Assembly (NCBI RefSeq): GCF_003205615.1
Contig: NZ_PYBV01000048.1
Location: 1 to 49,909, forward strand
DNA: 49,909 nucleotides
Reading direction: 5' to 3'
From: Micromonospora arborensis
GTDB lineage: Bacteria; Actinomycetota; Actinomycetes; Mycobacteriales; Micromonosporaceae
Shown: one piece after another, positions 7,768 to 15,228 of the stretch
How the letters are laid out: each line of letters opens with the position of its first letter
Numbering within the stretch: position 1 is the first letter of the stretch
Position numbers and translations under genes: made by a program
Notes under the pieces: generated by a model
What the model was told of the DNA's origin: nothing
The model's input: the letters and a program-made list of their open reading frames with translations, nothing else
Database searches by the model: none

Positions 7768-8907
7768 GTGATCACTTGGACCGCTGACCAGGACGCCCTG
7801 CGAAACGGTCTGGCTCCCTGGCTCCACGTGCTCAACGACGAGCACGTGGAGCTGGACGCCAGGGCAGAGTTTCCCCGCGAGAAGTGGGCGGTGCTCCGAC
7901 GCGCCGGGCTGCTGGGTCTGCCGGTACAGGAGCGCTGGGGCGGTCTTGGCCAGGACCTGCTCACCACCATGTACGTCCTGGAGGGTCTCGGTGAGGGTTG
8001 CCGGGACGCCGGACTCAACTTCTCTGTGTCGACCCACCTGGCGAGCACCGCCATCGCGGTGCAGCGTTTCGCCTCGGCAGCCCTGAAGGACCGCTATCTG
8101 CCGGAGGTCGCCTCCGGTGCTCTGATCGGCGCGCATGCGATCACCGAGCCGGACAGCGGTTCGGACGCGCTGGCGATGCGTACCCGCGCCGTCCGCGACG
8201 GCGATCATTTCGTGTTGTCCGGTCAGAAGGCCTTCGTCAGTAACGGCCCCGTGGCCGACCTGATCGTGGTGTATGCCCGTACCGGGGAGCCCGGCAGCCC
8301 ACTGGGGATCACCGCCTTCCTCGTCGAGCGAGAAACCCCAGGCCTGGTCGTGGGACCGCCGACGGCCAAGATGGGCCTGCGCACCTCGCCGTTCGGTGAG
8401 CTGTACCTCGACGGGTGCCGGGTGCCAGCAGCCAACGTGGTGGGCAGGGTCGGCGGCGGGTTTCTGGTGCTCGACCACGTGATGAAGTGGGAGATCCTCT
8501 GCGGCTTCGCGATCAACGCGGGGGAGATGCGGAACCGCGTCGACCGGTGCCGGGAGTACGCCCGCACGCGCAACCAGTTCGGTAGCCCGATCGCGAAGTT
8601 CCAAGCGGTCGCACACCGGATCGTCGACATGGAGATCGGCGTGCGTACCGCCCGCGCTGCTCTCTACGGTGCGGCAAGCCGGATGGTCGCGGGTGCGAAC
8701 GTCACGATGGACGTCGCCGTGGCGAAGGTGGTGACCAGTGAGGCGAACGTGGCCTCGGCGCTCGCCGCCGTACAGATCTTTGGTGGCAACGGATACACCA
8801 CCGAGTACGGAGTCGAGAAGGAGCTGCGTAACGCGGTGGCCGGCACCATCTACTCCGGCACCTCGGAAATCCAGCGCAACCGCATCGCCGCCATGCTGGG
8901 GCTCTGA
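7768..8907 (+). CDS. Acyl-CoA-dehydrogenase-fold flavoenzyme, prolyl-carrier-protein dehydrogenase type
   Basis: The 379-residue protein has the FAD-site motif AITEPDSGSD (124-133), KAFVSNGPVAD (154-164) and a C-terminal IFGGNGYTTEYGVEK region. KAFVSNGPVADL and KWEILCG resemble PltE/RedW, flavoenzymes that oxidise prolyl-S-carrier protein to pyrrolyl-S-carrier protein more closely than ordinary acyl-CoA dehydrogenases. E242 in KWEI occupies the position of the catalytic base. Together with the adenylation enzyme and carrier protein it completes a known three-protein module for oxidising a tethered cyclic amino acid. The GTG at 7768 has GGAG about 10 bases upstream. Whether the tethered acid is proline or a reduced nicotinate-type ring is unresolved. 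Confidence 0.87.
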   Translation: MITWTADQDALRNGLAPWLHVLNDEHVELDARAEFPREKWAVLRRAGLLGLPVQERWGGLGQDLLTTMYVLEGLGEGCRDAGLNFSVSTHLASTAIAVQRFASAALKDRYLPEVASGALIGAHAITEPDSGSDALAMRTRAVRDGDHFVLSGQKAFVSNGPVADLIVVYARTGEPGSPLGITAFLVERETPGLVVGPPTAKMGLRTSPFGELYLDGCRVPAANVVGRVGGGFLVLDHVMKWEILCGFAINAGEMRNRVDRCREYARTRNQFGSPIAKFQAVAHRIVDMEIGVRTARAALYGAASRMVAGANVTMDVAVAKVVTSEANVASALAAVQIFGGNGYTTEYGVEKELRNAVAGTIYSGTSEIQRNRIAAMLGL

Positions 8908-8910
8908 CCC

Positions 8911-9606
8911 GTGGCGGTGGTCAAGATCTGTGGAGTCGAGTCCGGACGGGACGTCGATCTGCTGCGCGACTGCGGCGCCGACCTTGTCGGGGTGTGGTGC
9001 GGGGTGGCCGATGGGCCGCGGGACCTGTCGGTGGACCGCGCCGCCGCGCTGGTCGCTCGGGTCGGCGCAGCCTCCCCGATCCCGGTGCTCGTCACCACCC
9101 TCACCGACGAGCGCCGGCTGCGGAACGTGGTGGACCGCACCGGTGCCCGGTGGGTGCAGTTGCACGGCTGGCAACCACCCGCCCTGGTCCGCCGGCTCAA
9201 GGCCGAGCCGGGTCTTGTCGTGGTGAAAGTGCTGCACGTCGGCGAGGGCGGATGCCCGGAGCAGCGGATCATCCCGGCGTACGAGCGCGCCGGGACAGAT
9301 CTGTTCCTGCTGGATGCTCTGGCCGCGGGCCGGGTGGGCAGCACCGGGACCATGGTCGGCGCGGCCGCCGCGCTCGCCGTCGTCGACCGGTGCACCCGGC
9401 CGTTCCTGCTTGCCGGAGGTATCTCCCCGACCAACCGTGCCGCGTGCGAGGCGGTCGTCTCCCACCCGCTCTACCACGGCGTCGACGTGGACGGCGCGGC
9501 CCGCGACCGTCGGGGCCGACTGGACGCCGAGCGGGTCGCCCAACTCATCAGTGCCTGGCGTTCGAGTGCAGCGGGGCCGGACGCCGACAACCCAGCCGAC
9601 GACTGA
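8911..9606 (+). CDS. TrpF-like isomerase (phosphoribosylanthranilate isomerase homologue)
   Basis: The 231-residue TIM barrel begins three bases after the dehydrogenase stop with a GTG. The catalytic pair of TrpF is present: Cys7 in VKICGVE and Asp135 in LFLLDALAAG, followed by GSTGTMVG and LLAGGISPTN phosphate-loop sequences. TrpF performs the Amadori rearrangement of the N-phosphoribosyl amine. Keeping both catalytic residues suggests the reaction is unchanged, while divergence elsewhere (for example WCGVADGPRDLSVD in place of the usual F.f...SpR.v) suggests a different ring. It would act between the TrpD-like and TrpC-like steps. Confidence 0.87.
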   Translation: MAVVKICGVESGRDVDLLRDCGADLVGVWCGVADGPRDLSVDRAAALVARVGAASPIPVLVTTLTDERRLRNVVDRTGARWVQLHGWQPPALVRRLKAEPGLVVVKVLHVGEGGCPEQRIIPAYERAGTDLFLLDALAAGRVGSTGTMVGAAAALAVVDRCTRPFLLAGGISPTNRAACEAVVSHPLYHGVDVDGAARDRRGRLDAERVAQLISAWRSSAAGPDADNPADD

Positions 9607-9621
9607 GCAGGGGTCATCACC

Positions 9622-10320
9622 ATGGATGCCACCTTTATGGACGCCCTCCGCCAGGCGGACCGTCCGGTCGTGATGGAGCTGAAGCGCCGCGACGGTGCCG
9701 GTGCCGACCTGTTCGGCGGCCGTTCGCTGCCCCGGATCGTCGCGGCCTACGAGCGGGCTGGTGCCCCCTGCCTGTCCGTGGTCACCGGTCACTGGTTCGG
9801 AGGCACCGAGGACATGCTGCGCGAGGTGCGTTCGCTGACCGGGCTTCCCCTGCTGCAGAAGGACTTCATCACCCGCCGACGGGATCTGGACCGAGCGGTG
9901 CGACTGGGCGCGTCGGCGGTGCTGCTGACCGCCCGGCTGCTCGCCCGGGCCAGCCTCGACATGCTGGTGACCGGGGCGCTGGAGCGAGGGCTCACGCCGT
10001 TCGTGGAGGTGGCGACGCCCGCCGACGTGCGGGCGGTGCCTCGGGCGGTCGACTGCGTCATAGCGGTGAGCAACGGCGACATCGCCAGCCGCGAGCGGGC
10101 TCCCGCCGACCTGAACCGCAGCGTGCGGCTGCTCAGTGAGGTGTCGGCCGCCGGGACGCCGTGCCCGGTCAGCGCAAGCGGCATAGCTGATCCGGCCGAC
10201 GCGGCTCGCCTCCTCCGGCTTGGCTATCGGGGCCTGCTGATCGGCTCCGAACTGCTGCGCGCCGGCGACGAGTTGCCGGTCTGGCTGGCCGAATTCGATC
10301 GTCTCCGTCAGGCTGCCTGA
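9622..10320 (+). CDS. TrpC-like indole-3-glycerol-phosphate synthase homologue
   Basis: The 232-residue TIM barrel lacks the usual N-terminal extension of TrpC (about 250-270 residues). Most catalytic residues are kept by hand alignment: E19 and K21 (VVMELKR), K80 (LLQKDF), E129 (PFVEV), N151 (SNGD) and S186 (VSASGI). The Glu of the SESGI motif is Ala185. TrpC closes the pyrrole ring with loss of CO2 and water. Here the likely product is a second five-membered ring fused to the operon's own amidine or pyrroline ring. ATG 9622 lies 15 bases after the TrpF-like stop, behind a GGGG-type ribosome site. It is the last gene of the operon. Confidence 0.86.
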   Translation: MDATFMDALRQADRPVVMELKRRDGAGADLFGGRSLPRIVAAYERAGAPCLSVVTGHWFGGTEDMLREVRSLTGLPLLQKDFITRRRDLDRAVRLGASAVLLTARLLARASLDMLVTGALERGLTPFVEVATPADVRAVPRAVDCVIAVSNGDIASRERAPADLNRSVRLLSEVSAAGTPCPVSASGIADPADAARLLRLGYRGLLIGSELLRAGDELPVWLAEFDRLRQAA

Positions 10321-10352
10321 CGGCCCTACCGAGGCCCCGGCTGACAACTCGT

Positions 10353-10384
10353 GCTCCGCCGCCCGACCGATCGGACGGCGGAGC
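10353..10384. terminator. Bidirectional stem-loop between convergent genes
   Basis: GCTCCGCCG and CGGCGGAGC pair across a 14-base loop that itself contains CCGACCGATCGG. It sits in the 81-base gap between the rightward TrpC-like gene and the leftward SARP gene, so it can end transcripts from both sides. Confidence 0.65.
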
Positions 10385-10401
10385 GGATCATGACGATCCG
10401 A

Positions 10402-11292
10402 CTACGCGGGGCGCGCCTGTGCCCACTCGACTTCCCGCTTGATCCGGTTGTCCGCATCCACCCGAGGCGCGTTGCGCAGTGTGTTGGCGCCAGGCACGTT
10501 CAGCGCCGGATCGCCGGCGAGGATCGCCCGGTGCAGGTGCTGGAGGTCGTCGCACGGGTCCACGCCGAGCTCGTCGACGAGAGTTTCGCGGGCCCGCTGA
10601 TAGGCGTCCAGCGCCTCGGAGCGCCGTCCGGCCCGGTACAGCGCCAGCATGAGCTTGCCCTGAAATCCTTCGTGGGTGGGCTGCCGGGCGGCCAGCCCGG
10701 TCAGCTCACCGAGGAGCTCGTGGTGGCGTCCCAGCCGGAGGTCCGCGTCCATACGTAGCTCCAGCGCGCTCTTGCAGATCTCGTCGAGGCGCAACGCCTC
10801 CACCTGGAGGAGAGGGCCGGGATTGATGTCGACGAGCGCCGGCCCCTGCCAGAGGGCGAGGGCTTCGCGCAGAGTCCGTACGGCGGTGACGACCTCGCCC
10901 CGTTCCAGCTCTGCCCTCCCGCGCTGGGTCAGCTGCTCGAAGCGCAACCAGTCCAGCGCGTCGGGGCTGAGGGACAGCAGGTATCCGCCCGCGTAGGTGC
11001 GTAGGGCCTCGCCCCGCGGTCGCTCGCTCTGCGGGGGTCTGCCCATGCTGGGCAGTCTGGTGTTCAGGTGTTTACGGAGCTGGTAGACGTACGTCTGCAA
11101 CGTCGTGGTCACGCTCGGCGGAGGCTTGTCGTCCCACAGTTCCTCGATAAGCAATTGGTTCGGCACGACGCGGTTGGCGTGGATAGCCAGCAGCGCCAGC
11201 ACGCGGCGGGTTTTAGGGGCTGTGGGAGTTACGTCAATTCCATTAACGCGAACCGATAACGGACCGAGTAGATTAATCTGCACCGCGTACAT
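10402..11292 (-). CDS. SARP-family pathway-specific activator
   Basis: The start ATG at 11292 is supported by GGAGGAG six bases upstream. The 296-residue protein has an OmpR-type winged helix (about 5-100; LLGPLSVRVNG, then KTRRVLALLAIHANRVV and TLQTYVYQLRKHL) and a bacterial transcriptional activation domain (about 120-270). This is the compact SARP layout of ActII-ORF4, DnrI and RedD. Such proteins bind direct heptamer repeats near the -35 region and switch on type II polyketide clusters. It lies between the heterocycle operon and the polyketide genes and is the best candidate for activating both. It is preceded by an unusually long gene-free stretch. Confidence 0.92.
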   Translation of the reverse strand: MYAVQINLLGPLSVRVNGIDVTPTAPKTRRVLALLAIHANRVVPNQLLIEELWDDKPPPSVTTTLQTYVYQLRKHLNTRLPSMGRPPQSERPRGEALRTYAGGYLLSLSPDALDWLRFEQLTQRGRAELERGEVVTAVRTLREALALWQGPALVDINPGPLLQVEALRLDEICKSALELRMDADLRLGRHHELLGELTGLAARQPTHEGFQGKLMLALYRAGRRSEALDAYQRARETLVDELGVDPCDDLQHLHRAILAGDPALNVPGANTLRNAPRVDADNRIKREVEWAQARPA

Positions 11293-12074
11293 TGATCTCC
11301 TCCGTTTTGACATTCCCGCATTTGCTCGACCCGCTCATTGCTGGGATCCAGAGCAATTCTCGGACAATTGTCGACGCCCCATTCTCTGGTGGGCGCCATC
11401 AATTGCCGGGTTTTGGCTGGGATCGTGGCATGGCAGTTGTTCGCCGTGCATATCTGCCACCCGTGACCACCTGCATCACAGAAGGCCGAACAGGTCGGCC
11501 TTGGGTGGCGGCGGCGAGGAAGACTTGCCTGCTAGAGGGCAACGCCTTCGGGCGCTCGGGGCATTCCGGAGCAGCTCGCCCGGCGCATCACTCGGTGTCG
11601 CGCCCATTCTTTGAGGACAAAAAATGGGTTACGTCGCGAATGCGCGTCGATGACAATGGGGACCCCCGTCTCCAGTTCCAATGCTGCTGGAAGCTGAGAT
11701 GTATCGTATGCACTGACATGCGCCCTGCGCAACCGTTGATTTACCTTGAGCTATCGTCGAGCGGAATTCGAGCCGCTCTCCGCCCAGCTTGTAAGGGGTG
11801 TGCCGGGCAGTCCGGTAACGCAAAGTAGCGCCGCTTGCGAGCGCCCTGGTATTGGCGGGTATGACAGACCGATTACCTACCTCAGTGTGAGCGGACCCGC
11901 CGGACCCCCGGGGCTCACCGCCCGGTCGTCCTGCGTCCTGGACGGTGCCGGGCATGCCACAGGTCGGGACGTGGCCCAGGCTCGGTCGGGTGTGCGATGC
12001 GACGTCCCGGCGGGCGGTGGCGGGCCGAGCGCTCGCCCCAGCCGGCCTCGAGCGGCCGTTTCTACCGTGGGGCC
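11293..12074. other. 782-base gene-free region upstream of the SARP
   Basis: This stretch is visibly richer in A and T than its neighbours and has no frame with plausible protein composition or codon use. It contains a GACAATTGTC palindrome at 11363-11372 and a short hairpin AAGGCCGA / TCGGCCTT at 11482-11502. A TCGAGCG heptamer sits at 12048-12054, just before the SDR gene. It should hold the SARP promoter on the left and the SDR promoter on the right. Long upstream regions that integrate several signals are common for SARP genes. I see no RNA gene I can name. Confidence 0.5.
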
Positions 12075-12854
12075 ATGAACGATTCCAGCGCAAGGACCGA
12101 CCGTGCAAACCGACCGCGGGGTGTCGTGGTGACCGGCGGCGGAACGGGTATCGGACGGGCGACCGCGCACGCGTTCGCCGATCGGGGCGACCGGGTGCTG
12201 GTGGTGGGCCGGTCGGAAAGCACCCTCGCGGAGACCGCGAAACACCGAGACGGCATCTCGGTGCTCCCGATCGACGTCACCGATCCCGCGGCACCCGACG
12301 TGATCGTCGAGACAGCCCTGCGTGAGTGCGGCCGCCTCGACGTCCTGGTGAACAACGCCGCGACGGCGGGCTTCGCCACGTTGGAAGAACTCGACCCGGC
12401 CAGCGTCCGGGCCGAGGTGGCGACCAACCTGCTGGCGCCGATCCTGCTTACGCAGCGGGCCGTCGCACCGCTGGCCGCTACCGGTGGCACAGTGGTCAAC
12501 ATCAGCTCCGCCGGGTCGCTCGGCCTGCGGGCCATGCCGGGCAGCTCGGTGTACGCGGCCACCAAAGTCGGACTGGACGCGTCGACCCGCACCTGGGCGG
12601 TGGAACTCGCACCCCGGGGAATCCGGGTGGTGGCCATCGCCCCGGGGCTCGTCGACACCGAGGTCGCCGTCCGCGCGGGCATGTCCCGGGAGGCGTACGA
12701 CGAGTTCCTCGCCTCGATGCTGCCGCGCATCCCGTCCGGGCGGGTCGGTGTACCGGAGGACATCGCCTGGTGGGTCGTCGCGCTCACCGAGCCCGGCGCT
12801 GGGTACGCCAACGGCATGGTGCTCGCAGTCGACGGGGCGCTCTCGGTCACCTGA
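12075..12854 (+). CDS. Short-chain dehydrogenase/reductase (FabG-like)
   Basis: The 259-residue classical SDR has the nucleotide motif TGGGTGIG (20-27), LVNNAA (91-96), a serine at VNISSAG (about 144) and the catalytic Y160-x3-K164 in YAATK. A GTG/ATG choice is settled for ATG 12075, although the upstream ribosome site (GGGG) is weak. It reduces or oxidises a carbonyl with NAD(P)H. It is the only rightward gene between the SARP and the leftward aromatase/KR pair, convergent with the aromatase at a 16-base gap. Within a polyketide cluster a tailoring ketoreduction is likely, but the substrate is unknown. Confidence 0.88.
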   Translation: MNDSSARTDRANRPRGVVVTGGGTGIGRATAHAFADRGDRVLVVGRSESTLAETAKHRDGISVLPIDVTDPAAPDVIVETALRECGRLDVLVNNAATAGFATLEELDPASVRAEVATNLLAPILLTQRAVAPLAATGGTVVNISSAGSLGLRAMPGSSVYAATKVGLDASTRTWAVELAPRGIRVVAIAPGLVDTEVAVRAGMSREAYDEFLASMLPRIPSGRVGVPEDIAWWVVALTEPGAGYANGMVLAVDGALSVT

Positions 12855-12870
12855 CCCGCCCGCGCTCGGG

Positions 12871-13842
12871 CTACGACCGGGTGGCCAGGCGCCGACCCTC
12901 GGCGAACTCCTTGGCGGCGTACATCGTGGCGGTGCTGTTTCGGCCCAGTGCGGCTCGAACGTACGTGCGGGCGTCGCCCAGGGTCGCATCCGGACCGAGA
13001 ACGCCCTGAATGGCCTGCGGATCCAGCACCACCCGGTGGGTGGAGATGACCATCGCCCCGTCCTCGTGCGGCTCGATCGACCACTGACCGGTATGTACGG
13101 ACATCAGCGCCGGGGTACGCAGTTGCTTGTAGACGATGCGCCGGTGCGGGAAGCACACCCGCACAGACCGGGTGCTGTGGGTCGAGCCGTCGGGGGTGGT
13201 GGTGTCCATGTCCAGCAGTTGAACGCCGGGGTCCTCCTCCGTCAGCCGCACCCGAGCCACGTGCGGCAGCCGGCGGTCCCAGTGACCCGCCTCGTTGAGG
13301 AAGTCGTACACGTCGCCCGGCGCGCCGTTGACGTGAACCACGTCGTCGAAGACCAGCAAACGGCCGTCGCTCTCGGCCGGCGACTCGACAGCGGCGCGCA
13401 CCGCGGCCAACTCCGAACGGCTGTTGCGGTCCACCGCCTGATGGATCCAGGCCATGGCGGAAGGGTCGTCGCCGACGGCCCGGAAGTCGTGGGTGAGCCG
13501 GACCAGGGAGCGCCCGTCCGCGGTCGGCTCGATGATCCACTCACCGCCCATCGACGCTACCGGCGGGGCGGAGACCACCTGCCGGAAGCGGATCCGCCGA
13601 GCCTGCCGATCGAGTTCCCGGCGCGAGGTCCACCCCTTCACTGCGTCATTGGCGGTGGCCCAGATCCGAATCACCTCCGAGGTGGAGCCGGATTCGACGT
13701 ACTCCACGTGCACGGTGGGTGGAAAGACGAGTGGCCACCGGCTCACGTCCAGGACCAGGTTGTAGACGGTACTGGCCGGAGCGGAGACGATCTCGCGGTG
13801 TTCGGTGTGTGCAGAGGGCGGCTGGTTCACGCGGTTCTCCAT
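12871..13842 (-). CDS. Two-domain polyketide aromatase/cyclase (SRPBCC fold)
   Basis: The 323-residue protein contains two START/SRPBCC domains in tandem (about 10-150 and 165-310). The first opens with HREIVSAPASTVYNLVLDVSRWP and the second with VHVNGAPGDVYDFLNEAGHWDRRLPH; each repeats the helix-grip pattern. Didomain proteins of this kind (ActVII, TcmN-type relatives) fold and aromatise the first ring of the poly-beta-ketone after C9 reduction. ATG 13842 has no clear ribosome site; a GTG at 13830 with GGAG six bases before it is an alternative. The gene follows the ketoreductase by 20 bases in a leftward two-gene unit, consistent with a C9-reduced, KR-then-ARO pathway. Confidence 0.9.
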   Translation of the reverse strand: MENRVNQPPSAHTEHREIVSAPASTVYNLVLDVSRWPLVFPPTVHVEYVESGSTSEVIRIWATANDAVKGWTSRRELDRQARRIRFRQVVSAPPVASMGGEWIIEPTADGRSLVRLTHDFRAVGDDPSAMAWIHQAVDRNSRSELAAVRAAVESPAESDGRLLVFDDVVHVNGAPGDVYDFLNEAGHWDRRLPHVARVRLTEEDPGVQLLDMDTTTPDGSTHSTRSVRVCFPHRRIVYKQLRTPALMSVHTGQWSIEPHEDGAMVISTHRVVLDPQAIQGVLGPDATLGDARTYVRAALGRNSTATMYAAKEFAEGRRLATRS

Positions 13843-13862
13843 TTCGGGTCGGTCGGGTCGGT

Positions 13863-14648
13863 TCAGTAGTTGCCGAGGCCACCGCAGACGTTGAGAGCCT
13901 GGGCGGTGATCGAAGCGGCGATGTCGGTGACCAGGTAGCCGACCAGGCCGGCCACCTCCTCCGGGGTGGAGTAGCGGCCCAGCGGTATCTTCGCCTCGAA
14001 CCGCTGCCGTACGTCGTCCTCGGTGGTGTTCCAGAAGTCGGCGTAGCCGCCGCGTACGCGCTGCGCCATCGGCGTCTCGACGTAGCCGGGGCAGACCGCG
14101 TTGACGGTGATGCCGGTCTTCGCCAACTCCAGGCCGAGGGCTTTGGTCAGCCCGACCACCCCGTGCTTGGAGGCCGAGTACGGCGCCCCGTAGATCACGC
14201 CCTGCTTGCCTCCGGTGGAAGCGATGTTCACCACCCGGCCCCAGCCGGCATCGAGCATCCGGCCCGTGGTCAGCACCTCCCGGGTGACCCGGAAGACGCT
14301 GTTCAGGTTCGTCTCGACCACGTCGTTCCACAGCTCGTCGCTGATCGTCGCGGTCGACCCGCCACCGCTGCGCCCGGCGTTGTTGACCAGCACCCCGACC
14401 GGGCCCCAGGCGTCCACCGCCGTGCGCAGCAGGGTGTGCACCTCGGCGCCGGAGCGGACGTCGCACCCGCTACCGCGTACCTGAAGGCCCTTGTCGCGTA
14501 ACTCGCTGGCGGTCTGCTCGACCGCCGCCGTGTTCCGGGCGCAGATCCACACCCGGTGACCTTGCTCGGCGAGGGCCTTCGTCACCGCGAGACCAATCCC
14601 GCTCGTCGCACCGGTCACCACCGCGACCGGACCGCTCTGCCCTGGCAT
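13863..14648 (-). CDS. Type II polyketide C9-type ketoreductase (ActIII-like)
   Basis: At 261 residues it has the same length as ActIII, and the catalytic residues fall at the same numbers: S144, Y157 and K161 (PYSASKHG), with TGATSGIG at 12-19 and NNAG at 89-92. The family reduces the C9 carbonyl of the nascent polyketide with NADPH. The PGG motif that helps set stereochemistry in ActIII reads SGG here (GRSGGGST, 92-99). The start ATG at 14648 has GAGGAGG about 7 bases upstream. It is divergent from the monooxygenase-KS-ACP operon across a 190-base promoter region, so both arms are probably activated together. Confidence 0.93.
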   Translation of the reverse strand: MPGQSGPVAVVTGATSGIGLAVTKALAEQGHRVWICARNTAAVEQTASELRDKGLQVRGSGCDVRSGAEVHTLLRTAVDAWGPVGVLVNNAGRSGGGSTATISDELWNDVVETNLNSVFRVTREVLTTGRMLDAGWGRVVNIASTGGKQGVIYGAPYSASKHGVVGLTKALGLELAKTGITVNAVCPGYVETPMAQRVRGGYADFWNTTEDDVRQRFEAKIPLGRYSTPEEVAGLVGYLVTDIAASITAQALNVCGGLGNY

Positions 14649-14682
14649 CTCGTGCCTCCTCACGTCGGCTCCACAGGTGCGG

Positions 14683-14719
14683 TCGAGACTGCCAGTGGCT
14701 GCTCGAGACTCTCTCGACC
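14683..14719. promoter_or_regulatory. Repeated TCGAGAC/TCGACC heptamers, candidate SARP-binding region
   Basis: TCGAGACT occurs at 14683-14690 and again at 14703-14710; TCGACC follows at 14714-14719, 11 bases after the second copy. SARP activators bind direct TCGAGC-like heptamers spaced by one or two helical turns (11 or 22 bases). The location, in the divergent region between the ketoreductase and the KS operon, is where a pathway activator would act. The first spacing (20 bases) is not ideal. Confidence 0.45.
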
Positions 14720-14838
14720 GGCGGATTGGCGCTGCCCCGGCCGGCGGACTTCCAGCGAGGTTCAAGGCAGATGCGACCCGACCCGTCCACGGTCGACACG
14801 ACGAACCGCGGCACCCGCGGCTCGGTACCGGCTCGGAC

Positions 14839-15228
14839 ATGGGGAGTGTGTTGGACATGCGGGCAGGCGGACTCGATCCTGCGGAACGGGACGCGGTTGT
14901 CTTCGTCAACCGGTTCACCGTGCACGCCTCGACGGAGGACTTTGAGCGAACCTTCTCCGAGACCTCGGAGTTCATGGCGAGCCAGCCGGGCTTCGTCGCG
15001 CACACTCTGGCCCGGCACGCGGAGCAGCCCGGCGCGTACGTCAACGTCGCGTACTGGCGGGATGAGGAGTCGTTCCGCCGGGCGTTGGCCCAGCCGGGGT
15101 TCGCCCCGCACGCCATCGCTCTGCGGGCCCTGGCGACAAGCGATCCGAATCTCTACCGGCCGGCCGTGCACCACGACGCGGCCCCGGCCGCTGCCGGCGG
15201 TATCGGCCCAGGGCGGCACACCCGATGA
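14839..15228 (+). CDS. Antibiotic-biosynthesis monooxygenase (anthrone-oxygenase-like ABM domain)
   Basis: The 129-residue protein has the ABM fold signature: VVFVNRFTVHASTEDFERTF (about 20-40), then PGFVAHTLARH and YVNVAYWRDEESFRRAL. Cofactor-free members such as ActVA-Orf6, TcmH and SnoaB oxidise anthrones to anthraquinones. The stop overlaps the KS-alpha start by four bases (ATGA), so it is made together with the minimal PKS. ATG 14839 is chosen; an ATG at 14857 behind GGGGAG is possible. I infer that it forms the quinone of the polyketide core. Confidence 0.85.
   Translation: MGSVLDMRAGGLDPAERDAVVFVNRFTVHASTEDFERTFSETSEFMASQPGFVAHTLARHAEQPGAYVNVAYWRDEESFRRALAQPGFAPHAIALRALATSDPNLYRPAVHHDAAPAAAGGIGPGRHTR

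Noticed and set aside
3717..8907. Pyrrole-2-carboxyl starter unit for the polyketide (prodiginine/pyoluteorin type)
   Set aside because: The three-protein module exists, but the Trp-like genes in the same operon and the unmatched pocket code fit a parallel building block better than a PKS primer; kept as an alternative only.
5505..10320. Primary tryptophan operon
   Set aside because: No TrpE, TrpG or TrpB; TrpD lacks anthranilate-binding residues; genes are interleaved with carrier-protein and cupin genes.
7672..10347. An 891-codon open frame on the minus strand across the dehydrogenase, TrpF-like and TrpC-like genes
   Set aside because: It is the antisense shadow of GC-rich coding DNA: His/Arg/Gly/Gln-rich with no domain, while the plus strand has recognised families with catalytic residues.
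11482..11502. AAGGCCGA/TCGGCCTT hairpin as a terminator
   Set aside because: No gene ends nearby on either strand and the stem is short; it may be chance or a regulatory structure.
11292..11828. A 178-codon frame upstream of the SARP
   Set aside because: No domain, odd composition (many Cys/Ser/Arg) and no ribosome site; treated as regulatory DNA.
13863..15116. Longer ketoreductase with about 150 extra N-terminal residues
   Set aside because: The extension overlaps the divergent monooxygenase and has no family match; ATG 14648 with GAGGAGG gives the exact ActIII length.
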